A stretch of DNA of 64,000 nucleotides from Megascapheus bottae (GCA_024803745.1 JANJXV010000024.1:15571927-15635926), one strand, 5' to 3'. Shown: positions 34,605 through 46,079, counted from the stretch's first letter. Numbers and translations are program-made. The notes: a model not told the origin generated them from the sequence alone.

Positions 34605-35640
34605 CCATATACACATGCGCATCCTGTATTTTCCTTCTGTTGATCTTACTACCACCAATCTTTTGTTTGGAAATAAACAGGGTGACATTTTCTAGAGGTT
34701 ATTTTTATTTTACTTTTTGTGAGTTCTTGTCAGATTTTTAATTGGGAAACAAGTCTGCCACTTACTGTTAGGTGATCTGCTTTCCAATTATATGTTGTCC
34801 TTCCTTCCTTTGTAAGTTGGCCTGTAGTAGCCAGTTTAATTGGGAGACAAACTTTGGTTGTGACTTAGGAAGACCTAATTGAAACCTCGCAGCAGAGCTT
34901 TTGTAGATACACTGGTCAAAGATGTAAGAAAAGTTAGAGGCAGTGGAAAACTCATATTTCCATCAACTTTTATGTCTTTTCAGAAGTTGAGATTTCAAAA
35001 AATTAGGAAATCCTTTATTGTAGATACCTGTTAAAATTCCCTTCGTCTGCAGAGTATATTTTGGTCAGCCTGTAGTTAATTCAAAGTAAACTTTGTTGAA
35101 AGGGTTCAGGCTTTGATCTGGACTTTGAACAGATAGCTTTGAGGTTTGTGACAGTTCATGGCACGAAAGGAACATGGTCATCCCCTTCTGAGCCAAGTCG
35201 TGGAAGGTGTGGCCAGGTATCCATGCTGCTTCCAGCACCATCTTCTCTCTTCATCTGAACTTGTATCATAATGGTATTAAGGTTTCTAGCCTGCAGAGTA
35301 TAGGCAGTGGTGATGCAGCTAGTGTTGTTTGAACATTATCAGAGAACTATATAGACTATTATCAGGAAGTTCTGGCATATTGAATGAAATGAGGGGAGAT
35401 TTTTTTTTTTTCACTGACTATATAGATTAAATTGGAGGCCTATGTGTTGGTTTTAAGCCCCATGTGTAACTAGTTACATTGAAATTTCTTGAAAGCTTTT
35501 AAGCATGCAGGGCTAATAGTGGATATAGGAGCAAGTTTTTCAAGCCATTATTTGAACACAGGTATGGGTATACCCTTCAGTCAGAGGTTCAGTAAGTACT
35601 TTAGTGTAATTAAGTAGAAACTTAATGTGTAATTTGTATA
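34605..35640. other. EXOC4 intron 1, nothing recognised
   Basis: About 1 kb of apparently unique intronic sequence without exon signals that I recognise. Confidence 0.5.
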
Positions 35641-35790
35641 ATTTCGGATTAGTTATTTAAAATCTTTGTCTTTCTCATTTGTTAAGTGGGATAATAATAT
35701 GATCTGCTGTGGTCTTGGGAAATGATAGAAAAGCTAAGAACATATACAAGAGAATAGAATAGAGAAGATGCTCAAATGTTCATTTCCTCT
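35641..35790 (+). repeat. MIR-like fragment
   Basis: 'tcatttgttaagtgggataataat' type sequence (shown shortened) and its neighbours resemble the MIR core region. Confidence 0.45.
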
Positions 35791-35817
35791 TTTATAATAC
35801 TTTTAGCAGCTTCTTTT

Positions 35818-36084
35818 TCTTCTTTTTCCACCTCCTCCTCTTTGTCCTCGTCCTCGTCCTCCTCCTCCTCCTTCTTCTTCTTCCTCTTTTTTTGCCAGTC
35901 ATGGGGCTTGAACTCAGAGCCTGAGCACTAACCTTAGACTTTTTTTTCTCAAGGCTAGTGCTCTACCACCTGAGCCACAGCACCGCTTCCAGCTTTTTTC
36001 TATGTATGTGGTACCGAGAAATCGAACCCGAGTCTTTGTGCATGCTAGGCAAGCACTCTATCACTAGGCCAAACTCTGGCCCCT
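35818..36084 (-). repeat. CCT/CTT tract plus ID-Geo SINE, antisense
   Basis: Triplet pyrimidine tract at 35818-35888, then the complement of the Geo and ID halves ('aaatcgaacccgagtc' B box complement). The triplet run lies where the SINE's tail should be, as in the GAA tail at 54600. Confidence 0.9.
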
Positions 36085-36298
36085 TCTTTTTTCTTTCTTT
36101 CTTTTTTTTTTTTTTCTTTTTTTTTTTGCCAGTTCTGTACTTACGGCCTGAGCCCTGTCCTTGGGCTTTCCTCAGGGCTAGGGCTTTACCACTTGAGCCA
36201 CAGTACTACTTCCAGGTGTATGTGGTACTGAGAAATCAAACCTGGGTCTTCATGCATGCTAGGCAAGCACTCTACCACTAGGCCAAACTCCCGGCCCA
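36085..36298 (-). repeat. ID-Geo SINE, antisense (tandem neighbour)
   Basis: A CTTT-rich tail complement, then the Geo and ID halves ending 'ccaaactcccggccc'. Head-to-tail with the preceding copy. Confidence 0.92.
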
Positions 36299-36776
36299 TG
36301 ATTTAGCTTCCTTGATTATGAATTTGCTTTTCGGGGTGAATTTACAGATGGTAATTAGAGTATAACGTTTTCCATCAGAAATATCACAGGCGAGGCTAAA
36401 AGTCAGGCCCCATTGTGCCCAGCTTCTCATCTACTGCTAACTCAGAAGTAAGCACTGATAAGACTTTTAAAGAAGACTTCAAAACAAAAATCAATGTATT
36501 ATAAAAAAGTCACACTAATGAGAAATAATTCCAGCAATGAAAATGCCAAAAACAGGAGGATAATACTTAAAATATGGGGTGGATAGATAGAAATTCTCTT
36601 TCAAACAATGTATAAAATTCCCCACCTAAATGGAAACTAAATGGAGTTGTTAAATTTTAGTATTATTGTGCCTGTGCTTAAAAACATTCTTGAGATGTAT
36701 AATATATACATGATTATGTATAATATAACATGATTATATATTAGAATAAATTTCTATTATGTATTCTAATACATAA
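36299..36776. other. EXOC4 intron 1, nothing recognised
   Basis: AT-rich. A local palindromic stretch rich in 'tacataatcatg' lies near 36700-36785. Confidence 0.5.
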
Positions 36777-37650
36777 TCATGTTCACTCTGGAAAGCAATA
36801 TGGAGGTTCCTCAAAAAACTAAAAATAGAGCTACCCTATGACCTAGTAATCACACTCCTAGGCATTTTTTTTTTCATTTTATTTTTTATTACTGAGGTAA
36901 TGTATAGAGGGGTTACGGTTATATTCGTCAGGTAGTAGGTACATTACTTCTCACAATGATACCCTCTTATGTTTTTGTTCCCATTTCCCTCCACCCACCC
37001 CTTCCCAATCATCTTGTTTTCCCTCCTTCCCTTCCCTATTTCAAATAAACAAACAAACATATATACAATATAGCAGGTAACAAAGTCCTATACAGTAACA
37101 ATATGAGAATAATCAAAAGGCAACAAAGGAGAAGAGAAATGACAGTATATTAAGAACAACAATCACACAAGATAAAGCTCTTGTTTCCATATCCTAGAGA
37201 TCCTTTCATTTAGTCTCATCCTATATGACCTTATCTATCTAGGTTTTGAGCTACTGTAATCCTCTGCTAGGAGAGTCCTAGATGTGTACTAATTAAGCCT
37301 ATGTTCCTTTGGGTCTGGCTTACTTCCCTTAATATGATTGTTTTCAAGTCTTTCCATTTCCTTCCAAATGTGGCACTGTCATTCTTTCTGATGGCAGCAT
37401 ATAATTCCATTGTGTATCAGGACCACATCTCCTGATCCAGTCATCTACAGAGGGGCATCGGGGTTGGTTCCATATCTTTGCTATGGTAAATAGTGCTGGG
37501 CATTTTTATCTAATAGAGCACAAACTAAAGTTCATTGCAGCCATGTTCATTGCAGCATTGTTTACCATACCCAAAGTAAAGATCCTCCCAGATGTCCCTT
37601 AATAGATGAATATATACACAATGGCATTCTGCTCATCCATCATATATAGG
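36777..37650 (+). mobile_element. Older L1 3' fragment, sense, split by a younger L1
   Basis: Sense L1 sequence at 36777-36869 ('aggttcctcaaaaaactaaa', 'ctatgacctagtaatcac') resumes at 37508-37650 ('gttcattgcagcattgttta', 'gatgaatatatacacaatgg'). The two parts are contiguous in L1 consensus order, which shows that the sequence between is an insertion. Confidence 0.8.
36870..37498 (-). mobile_element. Young L1 3' end nested in older L1, antisense
   Basis: T-rich start, L1 terminal block ('gaggggttacggttata'), C-rich block near 36985, then antisense ORF2 end near 37340-37490 ('ataattccattgtgtatc'). The duplicated target 'ggcattttt' lies at 36861-36869 and 37499-37507. Confidence 0.87.
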
Positions 37651-38099
37651 CTATTCCTACTTAGTGTAGTCATCTTGGAAGTCTTGTGTCTCAGCTTATG
37701 TAATTAGTGTTTATATACTCAGCAACCTCTTTTCTTCCTCTACAGTTTTTACTTATTCTCTACTCATTTGAAGAACTGTCTTGAAGTCATCTGTTGAATA
37801 TGGCTAAATGTCATCATCAGGCATCTTAAGTGGATGTTTATATTTTAAAGGAGAAGAAAACTAGACTCATATTTTGCAAACAAGGTTTTCACCAAATATT
37901 TTCTGGTTGAAAGTAGTTTGGGATTCATGTTTTGGAGAATCTGCTTGGCTCAAGATTTTGGCCTTGATTAGGATTAGTAATGCAAAGAAACATTATCTTC
38001 TGGAAAGAACAATAACCTCATACTTAATCTTTTTCCTGGTAGTGAGTTCTGAACCTAGTTAATGCTTGAGCACTTGTTAAAATTTTAACCATCCTGTTT
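37651..38099. other. EXOC4 intron 1, nothing recognised
   Basis: No gene or repeat recognised. Confidence 0.5.
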
Positions 38100-38310
38100 G
38101 TTTATCTATCTTTGGGAGGGTAATGGGGACCCAGAAATAGAGGTACAAAGGATCGGTGAACAAATGCAGCTGTGGTATTCAACTGTGGGTGGGGATGGGA
38201 GGGAAAAACTGGGAGAGTGTGAAGGTAGGGGTGACATTGTCCAAGAAGAAATGTATTTATTTCCCAACTTATGAACATCACCTTTGTAATTACAATAAAA
38301 ATACATTAAA
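38100..38310 (+). mobile_element. Older L1 3' UTR, sense
   Basis: G-rich block, then 'aacttatgaacatcacc' and 'tgtaattacaataaaaatac'. Diverged L1 terminus. Confidence 0.6.
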
Positions 38311-38312
38311 GT

Positions 38313-38480
38313 GGGACTGGGAGCATGGCCTAGTGGTAGAGTGTTTGCCTACCCACGTAGCTCAGGATTCAATTCCTCAGTACCATATACACTGAAAAAA
38401 GTATAGGGCACTAGCCTTGAGCAAGTTCCTCAAGAACAGTGCTCAAGCTCAGGACTGGCAAAAATAAACAAACAAAACAT
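38313..38480 (+). repeat. ID-Geo SINE, sense
   Basis: The ID half has 'tggcctagtggtagagtg' and 'ggattcaattcctcag'. The Geo half has an internal deletion and ends 'caggactggcaaaaat'. Confidence 0.85.
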
Positions 38481-39060
38481 TAAAGTGTTTAACCATGCTT
38501 AGTTTCTGCCTTGTGAATATGTGTTAGAGAGTAATGGGGACTGGGGTGTAGGGGTACTTGATAAATAAAAAAAAATGAGAGACTGTGATATCTGCTTGGT
38601 CTCTTAGGCCTATTCTGAGTGCCTGTCAGAATGGAAGTGACTGGAAAGGTTTGATTCTTACTGTAGATTGTGCTCTATAGAGATGTCTGTTTGCTGATTC
38701 TGATTTTCAGATATGTGAAGACTTCCTTGTAATTAGTTTTTCTGAGTAGCTTGAAGGGATTTCCATTAATTGTTTTGTTAGTCTTTATTATTTCTGGAAG
38801 ACAGGTCATTGGAGCCAACAAGAAATACTCTTGGTAGACAATTTAATCTGTTTACAGAAAACATGACTTAATTGAGTCATTGTGCAGGTGTCACCAAAAT
38901 TCCAGGTGTATCATGTTAAATATTTCTTGTAGCAGGTTAATTAATTTAGTTATCCATGTGTTATTAGGCAGCTAATTCTTATGGATTCCCTAAATGTCTG
39001 TGTGGCTTTTGGCTAAGGAGGTTAACTAAATACCATTTGCCTTGAGAATTTAACCAAATA
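38481..39060. other. EXOC4 intron 1, nothing recognised
   Basis: No gene or repeat recognised. Confidence 0.5.
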
Positions 39061-39061
39061 A

Positions 39062-39240
39062 GATATGGTATAAGCTCAGCATTTGGGAGGCTGAGGCAAG
39101 ATTGCTACTTCCTGGCCAGTCTGGTCTATGTAGACTGTGTGTGCATACGTGTGTTTGGAGACAGAGGGAGAGGCAGAGAGAGAGACAGGGAGAGGGAGAG
39201 GGAGGGGCAGTGGAGGAGGGAGAGGGGGAGCACATGAGAG
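39062..39240 (+). repeat. B1 monomer fragment and GA-rich tract
   Basis: 'agctcagcatttgggaggc' and 'gaggcaagattgctac' mark a rodent B1-type unit at 39062-39145. GAGAG/GGGA purine-rich sequence follows at 39160-39240. Confidence 0.65.
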
Positions 39241-39423
39241 AGCATGAGAGGTCTAGAGAGCATAAGTGTGTGGGAGGGAGCACTCAGTCCTGTGCCCTTC
39301 ATCACTTTACAGTCCCTACTGTCAAATTGAGGGTTGAGCTTCATACACATTATGTGGAGTAACACAGGTCACATTGTTTCTGAATCAGAATTTTTCAGCA
39401 CTTTTGTAAAATACCCTGAATGG

Positions 39424-39514
39424 CCAAGCACCTGTGGCTTATAGCAGTAACTAATTCTAGCTACTCAGGAGGCTGGGATTTGAGGATTGTTATATAAAGT
39501 CAGCCTGGGTAGGA

Positions 39515-39573
<59 letters not shown>

Positions 39574-40156
39574 CTCTCTCTTTCTTTCATTCTATTTTCA
39601 TTGTCTGGGTGATGTATAGAGGGAGTACAGTTACATTTGTCAGGTAGTGGGTACATTTCTTCTTGAACATTGATACCCCCTTCCCATGTTTTTCCTCACA
39701 TTTTCCCTCCACCACTTCCCAATCATTTTTCCCCCTTCCCTTCCCTATTTCAAACAAACAAATCAATATATATATATATATATATATACACACAATATTC
39801 CAAGGTACCAAAGTCAGATACAGTAACAACTGTAAGAAGAAAAGAAGGAAATGAATTAGCTTCACCTAATACATTAAGAACAACAATCTCAAAGATAAAC
39901 CTCTTGTTTCCATGTCCTGGAGTTCATTCACTTAGGCTCATCCTATATGGACATATGTAGATAGCTTTTGAGCTATTGTGATCCTCTGCTAGGAGACGTG
40001 TACTAATTATTACAAATGAAGCAAACCATGTCTGTAAGACTCTTATCTCTAATTAACTACCAGAAAAGTAGAAGTGGCCCTAAGTGGTAGGTAGAGTGCT
40101 TGCCTTGAGCAAAAGAGCTCAATACGTAGGCCCAAAGTTCAAGCTTAAGGACTGAC

Positions 40157-40157
<1 letters not shown>
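39424..40157 (+). repeat. B1-Geo SINE, sense, split by an L1 insertion
   Basis: The B1-like left half (39424-39515, 'agctactcaggaggctgg') is separated from the linker and Geo right half (about 40025-40157, 'gactcttatctctaatt', 'aggactgac'). Removing the intervening L1 restores the normal SINE order. Confidence 0.78.
39519..40020 (-). mobile_element. CT tract and L1 3' UTR inserted in a SINE, antisense
   Basis: (CT)n/(CTTT)n at 39521-39590, then L1 terminal block ('gagggagtacagttaca'), C-rich block and upstream UTR with 'cattaagaacaacaatctc'. A (TA)n run at 39766-39788 occupies the same internal position as the (ATCT)n at 30434. A clear target duplication was not found. Confidence 0.75.

Positions 40158-40192
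<35 letters not shown>
40158..40192. repeat. (CA)n microsatellite
   Basis: About 17 CA units, grown from the SINE tail. Confidence 0.93.
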
Positions 40193-40194
<2 letters not shown>

Positions 40195-41094
40195 CTACAA
40201 TAAAACAGTATAAATAACAGCTTATAGAGCATAGTCTGTTATCGCCTTCTTACAGGTAATCTTGAGGCCTAGATTGTCTCTTAAATGATCAAAATCAGTA
40301 GTTTAACGCATCTTTTCTAGTTTATGTGATTTTTTTGAATAACCATTTAATACCAACACATGTTGTTGGTTTAATATCAGCATACTCTTGAAAAACTTAC
40401 TGGCTTGAACTACCAGAATGTTTGTTGAGAGGAGGAAATTAATAAACATGTTCCGGTTCTAAAAATTCCCCAAGTTCTGCTCTTAGATTAAAATGATTCA
40501 TTTGTAAACTTTATATTTGGATTAAATTTAGAGACTTTCAAAATCTCTGGGTTTGAATTTTTTTTAATGTTACGTTCCCTAAGAGATTTAGAAATAGTGA
40601 TATAAAGTTTATTATTTTGTTTCCAGAAGATTTTTGGGAATGTCATTCTGTGTATTATACAATTTCTCCCTTGTTTTAAATGAAAGATAATCTTTCGGAA
40701 TTTAGGACTACATACATTTGTTTTCTGTTAGAGGACTAGAATCTTTTTCAGGATAAGAATGATATTACTATGTGTTCCTTTTTGTCTTGGCTACTGGAAA
40801 ACTTCAAATGTAGATTAGGGCCTCATTTCATATAAACACTGCTCGGCTTTGTGAGTGTACTTTATAGTTGTTTTGTCTCACATTTCCTGAGTTCCACTTT
40901 TTCTTGTATATTTTACTTTTTAGTATTTATGTTCTTACAGAAACCATTTCAAATTTTTTTTAATCTGAAAGAGGTAACTGCATTTTAAACAACACCAATG
41001 TAAATATTATAATTTTTTCTTACCAGTACAGGCTGATTATTTTCATTCTTAGGCCAGGTACTAACTCCCTAGTGGCTTAACAAAAATTCTGGAA
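40193..41094. other. EXOC4 intron 1, nothing recognised
   Basis: No gene or named repeat. Confidence 0.5.
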
Positions 41095-41515
41095 TAAAAA
41101 CACAAGTTGTGCCTAGTCTGCTTCTCACTTTCTTCCCTGACCTCATCTCCTATTTATTACTTTCATTCTTCCTTGAGTCTCTAAAGTTACACTGATACCC
41201 ATCCTCCTTTAGGCCGTGATGTCTTCTATTCTCTGTGGAACAGCTTTCTCAGATAGTGTATTTCCCCCTCACTTCCCAGTGAACTCTGCACGTGCTGTCT
41301 TCATCTAAGAGGTCTCCTATGCCTTCATCTCAAACACCTCTCATCTTTCCTGCCTTTGTGTTTCCATAGCTCCTACCACCTCCTGTCTTTCCTTGTTCTG
41401 TGCCTCCCTGTTTGCTTTGTTGCCTGCCTCTCCCCACTCATGAGGGAGGGATGGGTTTTGTTCACTGTTGTATCTCTAGCTGTTTAGAAATATGCCTGGT
41501 AATGATGAATGAATC
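41095..41515 (+). mobile_element. L2 3' region, sense
   Basis: Old LINE2 end with 'actcatgagggagggatgg', 'ttttgttcactgttgtatc' and 'gatgaatgaatcag' in order, matching the conserved L2 3' terminus. Diverged throughout. Confidence 0.75.
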
Positions 41516-41869
41516 AGTATCTATTTAATTCTTTGGCTTTTCTTTTCCTAGGGCTTTTCACATCGTCATTTCTTTGTGTGAGTGAGATGATTTCATACCA
41601 ATTGTTTGTTAGGGCAGCTAGCTGTCTTCCACAACCTCTCCACAGTCAGTGTCTGGCTCCTGCTCATTATGTAGCTTCCCCTAAACATCTAATATATCAG
41701 GCACCATGAGAATAAGAGCAAAGGTCTGAGCTCAGTCCATAGGTGATATCCCCAGGAACTTTAGAATGAGGGAGGCTAACCATGTTGTGATTCATAGATT
41801 ATTTATTTTGATCCAAATAATGGACCAGTCAGCATCTTCATAGTACATTCATGTACTTCTCCATTCCTT

Positions 41870-41990
41870 AAAACATCCCTGTGAGCCAGGTATTCTTATT
41901 ATCCTGCTGGTTTTACAAGGGGAAAACAGACCCAGAGAAGTCAAACAATTTGGTTGAGTAGCTTGAAGTTTCAAAGTCCTATTTGGTGAT
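41870..41990 (+). repeat. MIR-like fragment
   Basis: 'ttattatcctgctggttttac' type core (shortened) and 'acagacccagagaagtc' as in the MIR consensus. Confidence 0.6.
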
Positions 41991-42021
41991 GTGGTTTTCA
42001 TTATTTTATTTTGTCACTTAA

Positions 42022-42241
42022 TGGGCTTGAATTCAGGGCCTGGGCACTGTCTCTGAGCTTTTTATGCTCAAGGTTAGTTCTCTGCCACTCTGAGCCACAG
42101 TGCCACTTCTGGTTTTCTGGTGGTTAATTGGAGATAAGAGTCTAATGGACTTCCCTTTCCAGGGCTGGCTTTGAGCTGTAATCCACATATCTCAGCCTTC
42201 TGAATAGTTAAGATTACAAGCATGAGCCACCAGTACCCAAC
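42022..42241 (-). repeat. B1-Geo SINE, antisense
   Basis: Complement of the Geo half ('gggcttgaattcagggcc'), the 'ggtggttaattggagat' linker and the complement of the B1-like half ('gagccaccagtaccc'). Confidence 0.9.
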
Positions 42242-42261
42242 TTCTATTTGTTCTTATTTAT

Positions 42262-42345
42262 CCCCTTTTTTGCTTTGTTTTTTGAGTCCAAGTTGGCCTC
42301 GAACTTGTGAACCTACTGCTTCATCTTCCTCAGTGTTGGGATGGT
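42262..42345 (-). repeat. B1-like monomer, antisense
   Basis: 'ccaagttggcctcgaac' and 'cctcagtgttgggatgg' are the complement of a B1 3' half. Confidence 0.55.
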
Positions 42346-43169
42346 GGTAGAGCCCTATTGGAGCCTGGGTTTTGGCTTCCATAACTTGTGTTTCTTTCAT
42401 ATTTGCATGATTACCTTTTGTTTGACATGTGTGATGTTGTAGCAAGAAGGTTTTCTGCTGTATACATAATAGTGCTCATTTAGATTCGTGGTTTTTTTTT
42501 TTTTCTCTTTTTGCATCCTTTTATTCTGTGATTGAAAGTTATTGCTCCCCTTGAGTGTTGGGTCACTGTTTAGTGGCGCACCTTATTTCTATAGGTGTGC
42601 TATTTCTTTTATTTGATCTTCCTTTTGTCTTTTTAAGGAATGATATCTACTTTTATGTGCTTTCTCCTGTCTGGACTCTATTACTCTGTTAAGTCCAAAG
42701 TGAAAACAAAATTGCTCTGTAGAAGGAACCAGGAATGGTGACTGGTCATTTTTCTTTCAAAACATTTGATGGACCAACTGAAATACAGAAGCTGGCATTA
42801 AAAAAAGAAACAGACCAACTATTTTCAATCTTCAGTTATTTACTCTTAAGTTTAAAGCTTGTACCTGGGACTTGTTTGGAGCTGGTGCCTTATGCGTTCA
42901 CTAATAGATGCTTGTTCTATTAGATGCTGTTAATGTAGCTCAACACGTGTATAGTGGCCCTTTGAGTCTATTAAGTAAATAACTGCCTTTCTGGGGATTA
43001 ATTAGTCATGGTTAGGGATGCAATTCATCATGCAAAATACCAGTGCTGTCTTAGTGAAAAATTCTTACATGATCCAGAAATGTCTTTGTTCAACTTAACT
43101 GCAATCTAGCTTACCCTGCTCCTCATTTTTTTTTGTTGTTCTTTTGTAAACTCGACAGTAGTTTGTAAA
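42346..43169. other. EXOC4 intron 1, nothing recognised
   Basis: No gene or named repeat. Confidence 0.5.
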
Positions 43170-43182
43170 TCATGATCATTTT

Positions 43183-43546
43183 TTTTGTTATATGTTAACC
43201 CATTTATTGTATACTAAGGATATCTCAGATGGTAGAACTTCTACTGGTCTTTTAATTCCTTCAGTCTTCTAATAGCAGACTTGATTATGACAGCAGAAGT
43301 GGTGTTGTAGGACCAGATTCCACCAGCCTCTGTTTTCATGCAGGAACCGCAGTGGCAGTTGCCCACAAATCTTCTTTTCATCTTGGTCTTGCCACAGATG
43401 GAGCAGGTGTATTTGGCATGCTGGCTGATTTCAATTTTTTTTAACCGTCTTCTGGAGTGAGGCAACATAGTGGGTGCTGTATTTACCAATGAGGTCGACC
43501 TTCTTGGTGCATTTGGCCATGTTGCCACAACTCAGGTCCAGGCCCC
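43183..43546 (-). pseudogene. RPL37A (eL43) processed pseudogene with target duplication
   Basis: An intronless antisense copy of the mRNA for ribosomal protein eL43, a small zinc-finger protein of the 60S subunit. The ATG is at 43520-43518 ([18 protein letters not shown]...). An extra A in a run near 43440 shifts the frame. Beyond it the rest reads through to the stop at 43243-43241: [23 protein letters not shown], then CGSCMKT-x-AGG and the [12 protein letters not shown] end. All four zinc-site cysteines are present, but substitutions such as C for R at residue 4 and the frameshift argue against function. The short 3' UTR keeps 'aataaatgggttaa' and a poly(A) remnant. A 13-bp duplication, 'tcatgatcatttt', at 43170-43182 and 43547-43559 proves L1-mediated insertion of a full-length copy. 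Confidence 0.95.
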
Positions 43547-43824
43547 TCATGATCATTTTGAAATTGGAGTAGAAAAAAACCTAGAGTGGTTCAATAAACT
43601 GAATTTGTCTTGTAACAGCACCTGTAAACTATTTGCCACTTACTCATTTCTTTAAGCTCCTGCTTTTTGAAACATTTTATTTTTTTTAATCCAGAGTTAA
43701 GACTGTTCACACTAAAAAGCCGTTTGTGTACTGTGTCCAGCTCTAGCTGTCCGTGTGATTGGAGCATTGTTCTATAGCCTGGGAGCTAAAGGCTAGAAGA
43801 CAGGATTTTTATGAGGATGATAGA

Positions 43825-44020
43825 AAGAACATAGACTCTGAAGTCAAGTATATTTTGCTCTAATTCTGCTTTGATATTATTAGCTGATATTATTTGATTA
43901 TTTGTGTTTTGATACTAGTATTATTTGTAGATTACCTCTTTAACCTCCAATTCTTTACCTGTAATTGGGTGTTAACCATTGTCTAATTACCTGGACTATT
44001 TTGAGGATTTATTAGATTTT
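43825..44020 (+). repeat. MIR, sense
   Basis: Order resembles MIR: 'agactctgaagtcaag', 'attacctctttaacctcc', 'ctttacctgtaattggg', 'ggatttattagattttg'. Confidence 0.55.
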
Positions 44021-44184
44021 GTGTGCAGAGTAACCATTACTTACTAGTAATTTGTACCTTGTCTCTCATCTCTTTTCCAGTATGGAGAACACATGGGTGT
44101 TTTTTAATTTCTGCATTTAGTTTACAGTTTCACAGTCAGAGAATATGTGAAAGCTGGCTTCCCAGCCCTCACTGTCAAAGGCAA

Positions 44185-44241
44185 AGGAGTCTGTGCATAC
44201 TAAGCAAGCACTCTACCACTAGGCCAAACTCCTGGCCCCGT
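44185..44241 (-). repeat. ID half of an ID-Geo SINE, antisense
   Basis: Only the 5' end complement remains: 'aagcactctaccactagg' and 'ccaaactcctggcccc'. Confidence 0.75.
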
Positions 44242-45051
44242 TTTGCATGATTTTTTTTTTCTTATCCCTGTACTTGTATGCTCTTTCAGTCTCATGTGAT
44301 CTATCATTCAGTCATTTTGCAAAAATTTGTTACCTGAGGCATTTCTGAACTCTCTTTGCAGCAAAGGGAAATAGTTTGGGAATCAATCTTTGCTGTCTAC
44401 TATCTCTTGCCACCATACTAACATCTAATCCTTGAAAGATTTTAGTGACTTAATGTTTCATTTTTCTTTGTGGGCAGACATTGTGCTTTTAGGAATGTCT
44501 GAAAAGTTTTGAGAGTAAAGCACTGAATATTATTTTAGTTCCTGTCCCTCAAGAATTGCTGTTGGAAAAGAGCCTTGGTAAGTAAAGTGAGTCCTTGTTA
44601 CTGAAGTGAAGGTATGTTTCCAGCTATTATAAAAATTTGCTTTTCTAAGCTCTGGATTCCTTTCTGACAACTGCCTGCAATGGAGGCAGGCATTCATTTA
44701 GGGTCCTTCTTTCTGTTTAACTTGTGGGACTTGCGGGGGACTTATGGACAGAGGGAACTGGTGTTGATGCTACTTGCTTTTGCTGTGGATAATGAAGCCT
44801 TTATTCTCTCCCTAGGAGTTTGGTCTCCTCTTTTCATGAAACTATGTAATGTCATGTGTTAGAGGCAAATAGCATAATATCTCAAACTCACCATAGTTCT
44901 TAATATGAAGGAAAAATAGGAATCAGAGAGGTTAAATCTCATGCCCAGTGATATCTAATCTAGCATTTTGGGATCTTCAGATTTGAACCTTTTCTCTAGA
45001 GGATGTGCTTTCCATTATAACATGGAAAATTCCTGCTGCTTTTGCTGCTGC
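44242..45051. other. EXOC4 intron 1, little recognised
   Basis: A faint MIR-like stretch may lie at 44900-44990. Otherwise nothing. Confidence 0.45.
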
Positions 45052-45053
45052 TA

Positions 45054-45972
45054 CAGGTTGAGCATGTGTGCTGTGAAACTCTGAAATCTGAAATATCCCC
45101 AGATTTAACTTGAGTACTGACCCATGATGCTGCAAATAGAATTCCTTAGCATGAAACTTCGCTCGCTTCATGAATAAAAAAATTAAAAATACTGGGTACC
45201 AACCTAAATGCCCCTCAGTTGATGATTGGATCAACAAGATGTGGTATTTATATACAGTGGAATTCTATGCTGCCATCAGAAAGAACGGCATCGTCCCATT
45301 TGTGAGGAAATGGAAAGACTTGGAAAAAATTATATTAAGTGAAGTAAGCCAGACCCAAAGGAACATAGGCTCAATGATTTCCCTCATTTGTCATAATTAG
45401 TATAAACTTTGAACTGTCCTAGCAGAGGTTTACAATAGGGAAAAATCTAGATATATAAGTCCATATAGGATGAGGCTAAATGAAAGGACCTCCAAGATAT
45501 AGAAACAAGAGCCATATAAGGTATGACTGTTGTTCTTAATATACTGTGTTAATTTTCATCTTACCTTGTTATCTGATATATTGTATATATGTCTATTTGT
45601 TTATTTGAAATAGGATAGAGAAGGAGGGAAAACAAGATGAGGGGAGGGTGTAGGGGAGGGAAATAGAGATAAAAACATGAGAAGAGGTAGCAATGATTGT
45701 TAAGAGACGTACCTTTTATCTGGCGAATATAATGTAACACTTCTATTAATTACAATAAAAAAAGAAAGCAAAACAAAGAAAAAATTACTGGGCAAAATTA
45801 CCTTGACTTGATAAGGTATATATAAAATATAAATTTCCTGTTTAGTCTTGGCCCAATTCTCAGCAGATCTCTTGTGTGAAAGTTACTATTTCAAGAATGT
45901 AAAGGCAAAATTCAAAATCCCAAACACTTATAGTTCCAAGCATTTAGAACTAGGTGGATATCGGTCCACTAT
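45054..45972. mobile_element. Tigger-like DNA transposon remnant, split by an L1
   Basis: It starts 'caggttgagcat' directly after a TA, as expected for Tc1/mariner-pogo (Tigger) elements. After removing the L1 at 45197-45780, the sequence continues 'caaaattaccttgacttg' and ends near 'aacacttatagttccaagc'. Both parts match, in order, the short Tigger-type element whose ends read CAGGTTGAG and its complement. No transposase is present. The element predates the L1. Confidence 0.65.
45197..45780 (+). mobile_element. L1 3' end (ORF2 C-terminus plus 3' UTR), sense, nested
   Basis: Encodes the last part of L1 ORF2: a frame to 45400 reads W-Y-x-Y-T-V-E-F-Y-A-A-I-R-K, then LSEVSQTQRN and MISLICHN before the stop, typical of L1 ORF2 C-termini. 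The 3' UTR follows, with a G-rich block at 45625-45660 and an A-rich tail. Target duplication 'aaaaatactggg' / 'aaaattactggg' at 45185-45196 and 45781-45792. The reverse transcriptase and endonuclease domains are absent. Confidence 0.88.
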
Positions 45973-46079
45973 AACAATAATAACAATTACTACTGTTGTA
46001 GCCATAATAACCTACAACTGACATTTGTTGCATGATAAAAAAATACTAGGGCTTATTTGATCCTATTTAAATACTTTCC

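Noticed and set aside
39102..39362. Arg/Glu-rich frame
   Set aside because: It reads a B1 fragment and the GA-rich tract after it.
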